From positions 1 to 64,000 of the forward strand of contig NZ_BOOG01000008.1 in the NCBI RefSeq assembly GCF_016863115.1: a stretch of 64,000 nucleotides of DNA, read 5' to 3'. Source of the stretch: Sphaerimonospora thailandensis. Its GTDB lineage: Bacteria; Actinomycetota; Actinomycetes; Streptosporangiales; Streptosporangiaceae. Below are positions 33,627-41,587 of this stretch, in pieces (position 1 is the stretch's first letter; each line of letters begins with the position of its first letter). The notes beneath the pieces are model-generated. The model saw only the letters and a list, made by a program, of their open reading frames with translations, had not been told where the DNA came from and searched no databases. Made by a program: the position numbers and the translations under genes.

Positions 33627-34460
33627 TCATATCGGGCCCTTTTCCCCCACGACCCCTAGAGTGAAGGCGCGGCGGAAGGCGCGCAGGGCCGCGGCGCTGT
33701 CCCCGGAGGCCCAGCTCTCCAGGCCGATCGTGCCGGTGAAACCCATGTCGGCCAGGGCACGTGCGACGGCCGGATAGTTGATCTCGCCGGTCCCGGGCTC
33801 GCATCGCCCGGGTACGTCCGCCACCTGGATCTCACCGATCCACGGCAGAGCCCGGCGGCACAGCTCGATCAGGTTCCCCTCGCCGATCTGCGCGTGATAG
33901 AGATCGAGCATCAGCCGCAGATTGCCGCTGCCGACCGACTCCACCAGCGCCAGGCAGTCCCGGGCGCGCCCGAAGGGCACCCCCGGATGGTCGACCTCGG
34001 CGTTGAGGTTCTCCAGCACGAAGACGACCCCGTGCTCCTCGCCCAGGCGGGCGATCCGCTCGAGCGTACGCCGGGCGGCCGGCCACATCGCGCCGGTCAC
34101 CTCCGGGACCGGCGTCACCGGCAGCCCGTCGCCGTCCAGGCCGGTCCCGTGCAGGTTGAGCCGGGGGATCCCCAGTCGCCGCGCCACCGCGACCGACTCC
34201 TCCGCCGTCGCGAGCAGTTCGTCCGCGCCGGCCGGATCGATGAGGCTTCCCCGCACATAGCCGGTCATCGACGAGTAAACGGCGCCCTCCTCCCGGAGGG
34301 CGGCCAGCGCTTCGATGTCGTGGCGCGTCCAGTCCCAGATCTCCACCTGGAAGTCCAGCTCGGTGATCCGCCGGACCCGCTCGGCCACCGGCAGTTCCCG
34401 GAAGACCATCTCCGCGCAGACCGCCAGCGTGAAGGGCCCCTGCGTCCCGCGCGCGCTCAT
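33627..34460 (-). CDS. Hydroxypyruvate isomerase-like sugar isomerase/epimerase (TIM barrel)
   Basis: A 277-residue AP-endonuclease-2-like TIM barrel. Metal-ligand regions are visible: VFVLENLN (Glu), LMLDLYHAQIGEGN (Asp, His), GEIQVADVPGR and IGLESWASG (Glu). This arrangement matches Hyi/OtnI-type isomerases. It overlaps the upstream Gfo/Idh gene by four bases (ATGA), so it works on the product or substrate of that dehydrogenase. The exact sugar acid is unknown. Confidence 0.82.
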   Translation of the reverse strand: MSARGTQGPFTLAVCAEMVFRELPVAERVRRITELDFQVEIWDWTRHDIEALAALREEGAVYSSMTGYVRGSLIDPAGADELLATAEESVAVARRLGIPRLNLHGTGLDGDGLPVTPVPEVTGAMWPAARRTLERIARLGEEHGVVFVLENLNAEVDHPGVPFGRARDCLALVESVGSGNLRLMLDLYHAQIGEGNLIELCRRALPWIGEIQVADVPGRCEPGTGEINYPAVARALADMGFTGTIGLESWASGDSAAALRAFRRAFTLGVVGEKGPI

Positions 34461-35506
34461 GCCCCGGCTCCGCTCAAGGCGTCGATCTCGGCGAGCCGGA
34501 CCGGCGCGCCGCGCTCGACCGAGGCGACGCAGGCCAGCGCGATCCGCAGTGCGGCCCGGGCGTCCCGCCCGCCGACCGCCGTCGGTTCGCCCCGCCGTAC
34601 GGCTCGGCAGAAGGCGGCCAGTTCGGTGGTGTAGGCGTCGGGGAAGAGATCGGTGTCCGCCCGGACGGTCGGACCGGCCACCCCGGCGGCGCTCCAGTGC
34701 CGTACGGCAGGCCGCGCGGCGGTCCCGGCCGTCACCATGCCGGCCGAACCGAAGACCTCGCCGCGCACGTCGTAGCCGTACGCCGCCGAGAAGCTGGCCT
34801 CGGCCGTCGCCAGGGCGCCGTTGTCGAACCGGATGGTCACCACGGCCGTGTCGAGGAGACCGGAGGCCTTGAACGCGGGCGCGACGAGCGCGTCCGCCAT
34901 CGCCGTCACCTCCACGGCCGTGGCGCCGGAGTTGAACCAGTTGAGGGTGTCGAAATCGTGGATGAGCGTCTGGGTGAAGATCGTCCAGGGTGGAACGGAA
35001 GCGGGATCGGCCAGGCCGGGATCACGGGTCAGCGAGCGGAGGAGCTGCGGCGTGCCGATTCCGCCCGCGTCGACGATCCGCTTGGCCTCGGCGAAGTCGG
35101 CCGCGAACCTGCGGTTGAAGCCGACCTGCAGGGGCACGCCCGCCCGTTCGCAGGCCGCGATGGCCGCGTCGGCGTCCTCGAGCGTCATCGCCATCGGCTT
35201 CTCGCAGAACACGGCCTTTCCCGCGGCGGCCGCTCGGCTCACCAGGCCGGCGTGCGCGGTCGAGGAACAGGTGATGGCGACGGCCTCGACCCGGTCGTCG
35301 GCCAGCACGGCCTCGGGGTCGGCGGTCGCCCCGACGCCGAGCGGGCCGGCCAGGCGCTCGGCCGCCCCGCCCGCCGGGTCGGCGAGGACGAGCAGTTCGG
35401 CCTCCGGCAGGCGCCGGGCGAGCGTGGTGGCGTGGAAGGCGCCGATGCGGCCGGCGCCGATGAGCCCGAAGCGCACCGGCTCGGGCAGGGGAGAGGGGAG
35501 CGGCAC
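34457..35506 (-). CDS. Gfo/Idh/MocA oxidoreductase, inositol 2-dehydrogenase-like
   Basis: A 349-residue dehydrogenase with GLIGAGRIGAFHATTL (nucleotide-binding loop), FCEKPMA (catalytic Lys) and HDFDTLNW, which is close to the Asp/His pair of inositol dehydrogenases. First gene of the minus-strand operon controlled by two LacI-type boxes. Because a full iol cluster lies 10 kb away, it may oxidise another inositol isomer or a related sugar; that link is inferred. Confidence 0.85.
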   Translation of the reverse strand: MPLPSPLPEPVRFGLIGAGRIGAFHATTLARRLPEAELLVLADPAGGAAERLAGPLGVGATADPEAVLADDRVEAVAITCSSTAHAGLVSRAAAAGKAVFCEKPMAMTLEDADAAIAACERAGVPLQVGFNRRFAADFAEAKRIVDAGGIGTPQLLRSLTRDPGLADPASVPPWTIFTQTLIHDFDTLNWFNSGATAVEVTAMADALVAPAFKASGLLDTAVVTIRFDNGALATAEASFSAAYGYDVRGEVFGSAGMVTAGTAARPAVRHWSAAGVAGPTVRADTDLFPDAYTTELAAFCRAVRRGEPTAVGGRDARAALRIALACVASVERGAPVRLAEIDALSGAGA

Positions 35507-35532
35507 GGGGACTCCTCACTGGCTGGAGCTGA

Positions 35533-35546
35533 CTAGAGCGCTCTAG
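35533..35546. promoter_or_regulatory. LacI-family operator 1
   Basis: Perfect 14-base palindrome CTAGAGCGCTCTAG, 26 bases upstream of the first oxidoreductase gene. The CG centre is the hallmark of LacI/GalR-family sites. Confidence 0.8.
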
Positions 35547-35588
35547 CAGAAGACTGGCGTGAGCGGCCACACCACGTCAAGGCCGAAA

Positions 35589-35602
35589 CTAGAGCGCTCC
35601 AG
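35589..35602. promoter_or_regulatory. LacI-family operator 2
   Basis: CTAGAGCGCTCCAG, one base from operator 1 and 56 bases away from it, 13 bases before the lacI start. It suggests autoregulation and possibly looping between the two sites. Confidence 0.78.
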
Positions 35603-35615
35603 CTAGAGTTCCCTC

Positions 35616-36614
35616 ATGAGTGCGACCCGCCCGACCATGGAGGACGTCGCCGCCCGCGCCGGCGTCTCCCGCGCTCTGGTCTCCATCGTGTTCCGCGGCG
35701 TGGCGGGCGCCTCACCGGCCACCCGGGAGCGGGTGCTCGCCGCCGCCGCCGACCTCGGCTACCAGCCGGACCGCAGAGCCAGCCGCCTGGGCAGGGCCCG
35801 CACCCGGATGATCGGCGTGGTCTTCCACCTCGGGCACGCCTTCCACGGCGACCTCGTCGACAGCCTGTACGTCGCGGCGGCCGAGTCCGGGTACGAGCTG
35901 GTGCTGAGCGGCGTCACCGCGCGCCGACCGGAGGAGGAGGCCGTCCGCGCCCTGCTCGGCGAGTGCTGCGAGGCGGTCGTTCTGCTGGGCTCGGCGCTGC
36001 CGGCCCGCGCGCTCGCCGAGTTGGCGGCGCGGCTGCCGACGGTGAGCGTGCTGCGCGACGTACGCGCCGACGGGGTGGACGTGGTCCGTACCGACGACAC
36101 GGCAGGCCTGCGCGCGGCGGTGGCCCACCTCCACGGGCTCGGCCACCGGCGCGTCATGCACGCCGACGGCGGTCGCGCCCCCGGCGCCGCCCAGCGCCGC
36201 CGCGGCTACCGAGACGCCGTACGGCGGCTCGGCCTGCCGGAACCGCCGCTGCTGCCCGGCGGCCTCACCGAGGAGGACGGCGCGCGGGCCGCCGACACGC
36301 TGCTGGCGCTGCCGCCGGGGGAGCGGCCGACGGCGGTGACGGCCTTCAACGACCGCTGTGCGCTCGGCCTCCTCGACGCGGTACGGCGTGCCGGGCTGGA
36401 GGTGCCGCACATGCTGTCGGTCGTCGGATTCGACGACATCCGGGCCGCGTCCTACGCCCACATCGGCCTGACGACCATCCGGCAGGACGCGGACGCGCTC
36501 GGCCGCCTGGCCGTCGGGCGGGCCGCGGCCCGGCTCGACGAGGGTGAGCCGCCGGGGCGGCCGCTGGTCGTGCCGCCGGCGCTGGTGGTGCGCTCCACCA
36601 CGGCACCGCCGTAG
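35616..36614 (+). CDS. LacI-family transcriptional regulator
   Basis: A 332-residue repressor: helix-turn-helix TMEDVAARAGVSRALVSIVF and hinge helix region SPATRERVLAAAADLGYQPD, followed by a periplasmic-binding-type effector domain (about 62-330). In the second helix the usual Thr/Ser-Val-Ser is Ala-Leu-Val-Ser, so the operator preference is particular. It probably controls the divergent oxidoreductase operon and itself through the boxes at 35533 and 35589. The inducer is unknown, likely a sugar or polyol. Confidence 0.92.
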   Translation: MSATRPTMEDVAARAGVSRALVSIVFRGVAGASPATRERVLAAAADLGYQPDRRASRLGRARTRMIGVVFHLGHAFHGDLVDSLYVAAAESGYELVLSGVTARRPEEEAVRALLGECCEAVVLLGSALPARALAELAARLPTVSVLRDVRADGVDVVRTDDTAGLRAAVAHLHGLGHRRVMHADGGRAPGAAQRRRGYRDAVRRLGLPEPPLLPGGLTEEDGARAADTLLALPPGERPTAVTAFNDRCALGLLDAVRRAGLEVPHMLSVVGFDDIRAASYAHIGLTTIRQDADALGRLAVGRAAARLDEGEPPGRPLVVPPALVVRSTTAPP

Positions 36615-36994
36615 CGTCAGGTGATGCGCCATCACCGGCTGCTCCCGGGTGCGCCGACGTCGGTACCGGCCGGCGTCGAGGTGATCACGCCCCACAACGT
36701 CCCGGCCCGGCTTAGGCCCAACGTAAGCGGAGGGCGTCGCCAACCTCGACCGTGATCAGCCGATCGGGGGCATGGCCCCGCCCACCCAGGCCGAGCTCGT
36801 CGCGCGGGCGCTCGCCTCGGGCACGCCCGCGCGGGAACTGGCCGAGCGCCTGGCCGCGCAGACGGCGACCAAGCTGAGCCACTGAGCCGGAGCCGGATCG
36901 GCAGGCTGACGGGTGGCGGCCCAATGGGCTTCCGTGCTGTCCGGAACGGCTGGTGCTCGTCGATCGGCTGAGCATTCCTCCCCGCGTTCGGCGG
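36615..36994. pseudogene. Gene-poor stretch with a short coding-like remnant
   Basis: No complete gene. On the plus strand 36736-36885 reads as a gene end without a start (VANLDRDQPIGGM... to AAQTATKLSH, stop 36883-36885), with strong third-position G/C bias. Just upstream, at 36724, the same frame is closed by TAA. It could be the 3' end of a lost gene; I do not recognise the family. The rest of the stretch shows no RNA gene or repeat. It borders the lower-GC island to the right. Confidence 0.35.
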
Positions 36995-38014
36995 TCATCC
37001 TGTTCGCAACTCACGCGTGGTCAGATCCGTTATCTTTCTTGCTAGCGCGTCGAAGTCCATATAGGCAGCGGTTACAGCCGCCGCATGGCCGCCGAACACG
37101 CCGTCCGCGGAGCGTAGTGCGAAGACCGGCTTATGGGCCTCATGACTGAGTGGAAGCAGGCTGTGGTAGTGCTTGAGCTGCGCCAGGCAATACGGATCAT
37201 CGTCCACACTCAGTCTGCTCGCGACGCTTTCGCCGAGGACTGCGGAATGGAACACCCCTGGAATCTGATCCACCCAACGGCGATATGCGAGGACGGGCCG
37301 GCTGGAGCGCACTCCATGTCCGAGAACAACATATCCCAGCGGAAGCATGTGGCCCGCCGGCAGATCGAGTTCAGAGACCTTGTTGCGAACCAGGCGATCC
37401 TTCCATTCATTCCGCCAGGCAACAAGGGCAGGCCCGAGGTTGCGCAGTCCTTGTAGGCTGAACAAGTCGGGGGCAAGTGGTATGACCACGAAATCGGAGG
37501 CGATGAGGGCGGCACGGTTGATCGCGCCGAGATTCGGGCCTACATCGACGAGAATCACATCGGAGCGTTGCCGTTTCGCGGCGGTACGAACCAGGCGACT
37601 GAATGAGGAGATAACACGAAATGCCCGTTCCTTGCCATCCAGGCAGGAAGGCCATTCGCTGCTCAGCTCGTCCTCAAATGAGGATAGCTGCAAGTCTCCC
37701 GGGATCAGCGCCAGCTCGCCCCGTGCCTCGGGAAGATTCTCCAGCACACGGACCGGTGGGGTGCCGATGTCGCCAAGTCCTCGCTGCAATGGGCTTATGC
37801 TGCCGAAGATCGTCGCGCGTGGGCCTTCGTCCGGCCAGAGTTGCTCCAGTTCGTCCTCGGTAAGGAACGCGGCGGTGAGGTTGGCTTGCGGATCAAGGTC
37901 GGCCGCGAGAACGCGTTGCCCCTGGAAGGCGAACATCCAGGCCAGGTGGTAGGCCAGCGAGGTCTTGCCCACTCCACCTTTGTTGTTGAAAAATGCGATG
38001 ACCGGCGCGTTCAT
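36995..38014 (-). CDS. ParA/MinD-like ATPase of an AlbA_2-ParA pair
   Basis: A 339-residue ATPase with the deviant Walker A NNKGGVGKTSLAYHLA (both Lys present), Walker A' DLDPQANLT and Walker B-like VILVDVGPNLGAINRAAL: the AAA_31/ParA family. No parB or centromere-like repeats are nearby. The C-terminal third (HGVRSSRPVLAYRRW to KITDLTTRELRTG) is unlike plasmid ParA. Its ATG overlaps the stop of the upstream AlbA_2 gene, so the two are made together. Codon use is clearly less GC-rich than in the flanking genes, which suggests horizontal transfer. The role is unknown; defence or mobile-element maintenance is an inference. Confidence 0.8.
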   Translation of the reverse strand: MNAPVIAFFNNKGGVGKTSLAYHLAWMFAFQGQRVLAADLDPQANLTAAFLTEDELEQLWPDEGPRATIFGSISPLQRGLGDIGTPPVRVLENLPEARGELALIPGDLQLSSFEDELSSEWPSCLDGKERAFRVISSFSRLVRTAAKRQRSDVILVDVGPNLGAINRAALIASDFVVIPLAPDLFSLQGLRNLGPALVAWRNEWKDRLVRNKVSELDLPAGHMLPLGYVVLGHGVRSSRPVLAYRRWVDQIPGVFHSAVLGESVASRLSVDDDPYCLAQLKHYHSLLPLSHEAHKPVFALRSADGVFGGHAAAVTAAYMDFDALARKITDLTTRELRTG

Positions 38015-38310
38015 GCTCGCGCTCGCAAAGCTACGGCGACGTGGGTGGGGGAGGGAAGTATGTTTCCGTCAGAGCGTATGGCACCCAGCGTTTGCAGCAG
38101 TTGGTCCGTGATCGGAAGGCCCTTCGGGCGGCCGTCGTCAGTCGCGCCGATGAAGATGACCCCGGCTTTCTGATAGTCCGGCAGATCGTTTGCAAAGGCA
38201 CAAACGGCCTCGCATATCTTCTCCTTGTCGGTGAGAGATTCCTTCCGCTCGACCAGGTCGGACTCGACGTCTACGAGCAGCCTGCCAAGTTCGTCTTCGC
38301 TCAGTGCCAT
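38011..38310 (-). CDS. Short AlbA_2 (Schlafen-type) domain protein
   Basis: A 99-residue protein that is almost entirely an AlbA_2/divergent AAA-4 N-terminal region: LVERKESLTDKEKICEAVCAFANDLP followed by GVIFIGATDDGRPKGL. Related proteins usually continue several hundred residues; this one ends near PSPTHVAVALRARA. Its stop lies over the start of the ParA-like gene (ATGA), so the short form may be functional as part of a two-gene unit, or the unit may be a remnant. Homologous domains bind nucleic acid or act as nucleases; activity here is unproven. Lower GC than neighbours. Confidence 0.7.
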   Translation of the reverse strand: MALSEDELGRLLVDVESDLVERKESLTDKEKICEAVCAFANDLPDYQKAGVIFIGATDDGRPKGLPITDQLLQTLGAIRSDGNILPSPTHVAVALRARA

Positions 38311-38319
38311 GCTCGCATA

Positions 38320-38574
38320 CTAGTTCGAGGTGCGATCGTGACAGGCGGTAATCGGCATCCCCGAAACGGCGGCTTGCGCTCGGCCTCGACCACGCGCAGC
38401 GACGAGGCGGCGTCCATCGTCGAAGCGGGCGGCCGGCGCGGCGGCCCGGGCTGTGCCGGGGTCGCAGACCGTCACCAGGTCCGCTGCGGCGATCCGGTGG
38501 GCGAGTCGTTCGGCGTGGTCGGCGCCCATCAGGCCAACGCCGATGACCCCGACCCGCAGCGGCGAATCGCTCAT
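38320..38574 (-). pseudogene. Decayed Gfo/Idh oxidoreductase with internal deletion
   Basis: Starts normally as MSDSPLRVGVIGVGLMGADH, overlapping the upstream ATPase stop (ATGA), and runs about 53 residues through the Rossmann loop to ARFDD. The frame then loses family similarity. In another frame directly after this point the sequence reads DAASSLRVVEAER, like the last helix of Gfo/Idh proteins (family length about 330-350). So the middle is missing and the ends are joined out of frame. It ends just before the AlbA_2 start, consistent with damage when the island arrived. Original role: dehydrogenase of the adjacent inositol cluster. Confidence 0.65.
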
Positions 38575-39389
38575 TTCCTCCGCTCTTCCTGATCGGCTCC
38601 GCGCAGCTCGTGGCCGAGCTCGGCCAGCTCCTGGCCGCCGGCCATCTCCGTGGTCAGCTGCTCCAGCGTCAGCTCGTCGCGGCGGGCGTCGAGCACGACC
38701 CGGCCCAGCTTGAGGATGACGAAGTGGTCGCCCACCAGATAGGCGTGGTGCGGATTGTGGGTGATGAGGATGACGCCGAGGCCGGCGTCCCGGGCCTTGA
38801 CGATGTACTTGAGGACGACGCCGGACTGCTTGACGCCGAGCGCGGCGGTCGGCTCGTCGAGGATGATGACCCTGGCCCCGAAGTAGATGGCGCGGGCGAT
38901 CGCGATGCACTGGCGCTGGCCGCCGGACAGGCTCGCCACCGGCCGGTCGAGATCGGGAATGATCACCCCCATCTTGACCAGCTCCTCGCCGCAGATCCGC
39001 TTCATCCGGGCGATGTCGAGGATGCGCAGCGGGCCCCTGCGCAGCTCGTTGCCGAGGAAGAAGTTCCGCCACACCGACATGAGGGGGGCGAGCGCGAGAT
39101 CCTGGTAGACGGTGGCGATGCCGCGGGACTGGGCGTCGCGCGGCGACCCGAACCGGCACGCGACGCCGTCGAGTCGCATCGTGCCGTCGGTGTGCTCGTG
39201 CAGTCCGGCGATGATTTTGATCAGGGTCGACTTGCCCGCGCCGTTGTCCCCCAGCACGCAGGTGACCTCCCCCTGCCGGACGTTGAGGCCGACCCCGCGC
39301 AGTGCGTGCACGTTGCCGTAGCTCTTGCCCACATCGTCCAGTTCCAGGATGGGGGCGTCGGCCACGCCGGCGTTGTCCACGACGCTCAT
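38571..39389 (-). CDS. Sugar (inositol) ABC transporter ATP-binding protein
   Basis: A 272-residue single-cassette ATPase with Walker A GDNGAGKST, signature LSGGQRQCIAIARAI and Walker B VIILDEPTAALG. It belongs to the RbsA/MglA type but has one cassette rather than two, so it should work as a homodimer. It overlaps the permease gene by four bases. Together with the permease and binding protein it is the uptake part of the iol cluster. Confidence 0.9.
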   Translation of the reverse strand: MSVVDNAGVADAPILELDDVGKSYGNVHALRGVGLNVRQGEVTCVLGDNGAGKSTLIKIIAGLHEHTDGTMRLDGVACRFGSPRDAQSRGIATVYQDLALAPLMSVWRNFFLGNELRRGPLRILDIARMKRICGEELVKMGVIIPDLDRPVASLSGGQRQCIAIARAIYFGARVIILDEPTAALGVKQSGVVLKYIVKARDAGLGVILITHNPHHAYLVGDHFVILKLGRVVLDARRDELTLEQLTTEMAGGQELAELGHELRGADQEERRK

Positions 39390-40441
39390 CGAAGATCCGC
39401 CTTCCGCTTCACGTACACGTTCACGACGGTCGCCAGCAGCAGCATCACGCCGAGGAAGGTCTTGAACCAGTCGGGGTTCCATCCCGCGTAGTTGATGCCG
39501 AGCTGGGTCATCCCGAAGATCAGTGCGCCGACCGACGCGCCGACGACCGAGCCGTAGCCGCCGGTGAGCAGGCATCCGCCGATCACCGCGGCGATGATGA
39601 AGATGAACTCCTTGCCGATGCCCTCGCCGGACTGGACGGTGTTGAACTGGAACAGCAGGTGCATGCCGGACACCCAGCCGCAGAAACCGACGGCCATGAA
39701 AAGGCCGATCTTGGTCGCCCTGACGGGGACGCCCATGGCACGGGCGGCCCCCGCGTCACCGCCGACCGCGAAGATCCAGTTGCCGACCCTGGTGCGCAGC
39801 AGGACGTAGGCCGCGACGACGGTCAGCACGACCCAGTACAGAACCGTGACCTTCAGCGTGACCGGCCCCAGCGCCACCTCCGACCCGAAGACCTTCTGGG
39901 CGGCGGCGAAGCCGTCCATGTCGCTGATGTCGGCGGTCGCGACGTTGCCGGTGAGCAGCCGCGTCACGCCCAGGTTGACGCCCTGCAGGATGAAGAACGT
40001 GCCCAGCGTGACGAGGAAGCTCGGCAGGCCGGTCCTGAGCAGCAGCCACCCGTTGAAGGCGCCGATGGCCAGGGAGACGGCCAGCGCCAGGAGAACGCCC
40101 ATCCACACGTTCAGGCCGAAGTTCCAGGCGATGAGGGACGCGGACAGGCCGGAGGTGGTGACCGCCACCCCGGCCGACAGGTCGAACTCGCCGCCGATCA
40201 TGAGCAGCGCCACCGGGACGGCCATGATGCCGATGGCCGAGGCGCCGTAGAGGATGGTCCCGATGTTGGCGACGTTGCGGAACGGCGCCGCCACCGCCAT
40301 GAAGAGCAGGAAGATCACGACTGCGCCGACGAGCGACCCGACCTCGGGACGGCTCAGCAGCCGCGCCGCCAGGGACCGGCCGGCGACCCGGTCGTCCCGG
40401 GTCGCCTCCGTCCTGCCCGGCTCCGTTGCCGCAGCAGTCAT
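39386..40441 (-). CDS. Sugar (inositol) ABC transporter permease, RbsC-like
   Basis: A 351-residue membrane protein of the BPD_transp_2 family with about ten hydrophobic segments. The family-typical stretch GEFDLSAGVAVTTSGL near the first third and GGCLLTGGYGSVVGASVGALIFG near the C-terminus are visible. It lies between the binding protein (6 bases upstream) and the ATPase (overlap), as one transcription unit. Confidence 0.92.
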   Translation of the reverse strand: MTAAATEPGRTEATRDDRVAGRSLAARLLSRPEVGSLVGAVVIFLLFMAVAAPFRNVANIGTILYGASAIGIMAVPVALLMIGGEFDLSAGVAVTTSGLSASLIAWNFGLNVWMGVLLALAVSLAIGAFNGWLLLRTGLPSFLVTLGTFFILQGVNLGVTRLLTGNVATADISDMDGFAAAQKVFGSEVALGPVTLKVTVLYWVVLTVVAAYVLLRTRVGNWIFAVGGDAGAARAMGVPVRATKIGLFMAVGFCGWVSGMHLLFQFNTVQSGEGIGKEFIFIIAAVIGGCLLTGGYGSVVGASVGALIFGMTQLGINYAGWNPDWFKTFLGVMLLLATVVNVYVKRKADLR

Positions 40442-40447
40442 GTCAGA

Positions 40448-41437
40448 TCACCTCGTGCCGTTGCCGGCGAACTGCTCGACCGCGGCGACGTTGCTCTTGT
40501 CGATGAACGCGGGCCCGGTCAGCGTCGCCTGACCACCGCCGATCATGTTGCCGTTGGTCTTGTAGAGCCACAGGCTGTCGACCGCCAGGTAGCCCTGCAG
40601 GTACGGCTGCTGGTCGACCGCCCACTCGACCTGGCCATCCTTGATCGCGCTCACCAGTTCCTTGTTGGTGTCGAAGGTGACGACCTTGGCCGAGGTGCCC
40701 GCGTCCTTCACCGACTTGACGGCGGTCATCGCGAACGGCGCGCCGAGCGTCAGCACGTGGTCGATGCCCGGGTCCTGCTGCAGTTTCGAGGTGATGGCCG
40801 CCTGGACGCTCGGCATGTCGGTGCCGGTGACGTAGATCTTCTCCATGTCGGAGAAGGCGGACTTGGCGCCGTCGCACCGGGCCTCCAGGCCGACGTGGCC
40901 CTGCTCCTGGATGACGCACAGCGCCTTCTTGGCGCCGTCCGCCTTGAGCCGCTCACCGGCCGCCTCACCGGCGATCCGCTCGTCCTGGCCGAAGTAGCCG
41001 AGAACGCCCATGCTCTTCCACGCGTCGATGCCGCCGTTGAGCGCGACGACCGGCACCCCGGCCTGGGCGGCCTTCTCCACGTTGGCCTTCATGGCGTCCG
41101 GTTTGGCCAGGGTGACCGCGATGCCGTCGACCTTCTTGTCGATCGCCGACTGGACGAGGTTGGCCTGGTTCGCGCCGTCCGGGTCCGACTGGTACTGCAG
41201 GTCGATGTTGTCCTTGCGGGCCGCGGCCTCGGCGCCCTTGCGGACCAGGTCCCAGAAGGTGTCGCCGGGGGCGGCGTGGGTGATGAAGGCGACCGTCATC
41301 TTCGGGGTGTCCGCGGCCGCCGCAGCGGGCGCGTCCTGGTCGGTGGACTGCTTGCCTCCGCCGGAGCTGCACGCCGCCAGGGCGAGCGCCGCCACGGCGC
41401 CGGTCACCAGCATGGTCATACGGGAGGTACGGGCCAC
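40448..41437 (-). CDS. Sugar (inositol) ABC transporter substrate-binding lipoprotein
   Basis: A 329-residue RbsB-like protein. The start is taken as GTG 41437 (VARTSRMTMLV) with AGGAAAGG upstream; a lipobox ALAAC follows, so it is anchored outside the membrane. The Peripla_BP_4 domain begins MTVAFITHAAPGDTFW. The substrate is inferred to be myo-inositol from the adjacent iolB, iolC and iolD genes; structure alone allows ribose or xylose too. Confidence 0.88.
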   Translation of the reverse strand: MARTSRMTMLVTGAVAALALAACSSGGGKQSTDQDAPAAAAADTPKMTVAFITHAAPGDTFWDLVRKGAEAAARKDNIDLQYQSDPDGANQANLVQSAIDKKVDGIAVTLAKPDAMKANVEKAAQAGVPVVALNGGIDAWKSMGVLGYFGQDERIAGEAAGERLKADGAKKALCVIQEQGHVGLEARCDGAKSAFSDMEKIYVTGTDMPSVQAAITSKLQQDPGIDHVLTLGAPFAMTAVKSVKDAGTSAKVVTFDTNKELVSAIKDGQVEWAVDQQPYLQGYLAVDSLWLYKTNGNMIGGGQATLTGPAFIDKSNVAAVEQFAGNGTR

Positions 41438-41482
41438 TGCTATCTGCCTTTCCTCATCCGTCACCTCGTCGGGACGGATCGG

Positions 41483-41587
41483 GGGTGTTTCCTGGGTGTT
41501 TCCGGGGGTGTTTCCTGGGGTGTTTCGTGCTCGGTTGCTCGTGCTCGTTCGCTCTGGTCGGTTCGGGGGCTCAGGTCGGTTCGGGGC
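41483..41587. repeat. Short imperfect tandem repeats between iolD and the transporter genes
   Basis: Four closely spaced copies of GGTGTTTCC/G (41483-41528), then GTGCTCG repeats, then two copies of GGTCGGTTCGGGG followed by CTCAG. The block fills the gap between the iolD stop and the binding-protein leader. It may slow or partly end transcription, as no clear hairpin is present; the function is unknown. Confidence 0.6.

Noticed and set aside
36995-38014. Plasmid-partition locus, suggested by the ParA-like protein
   Set aside because: No parB, no centromere-like repeats and no replication gene; the partner is an AlbA_2 domain gene instead.
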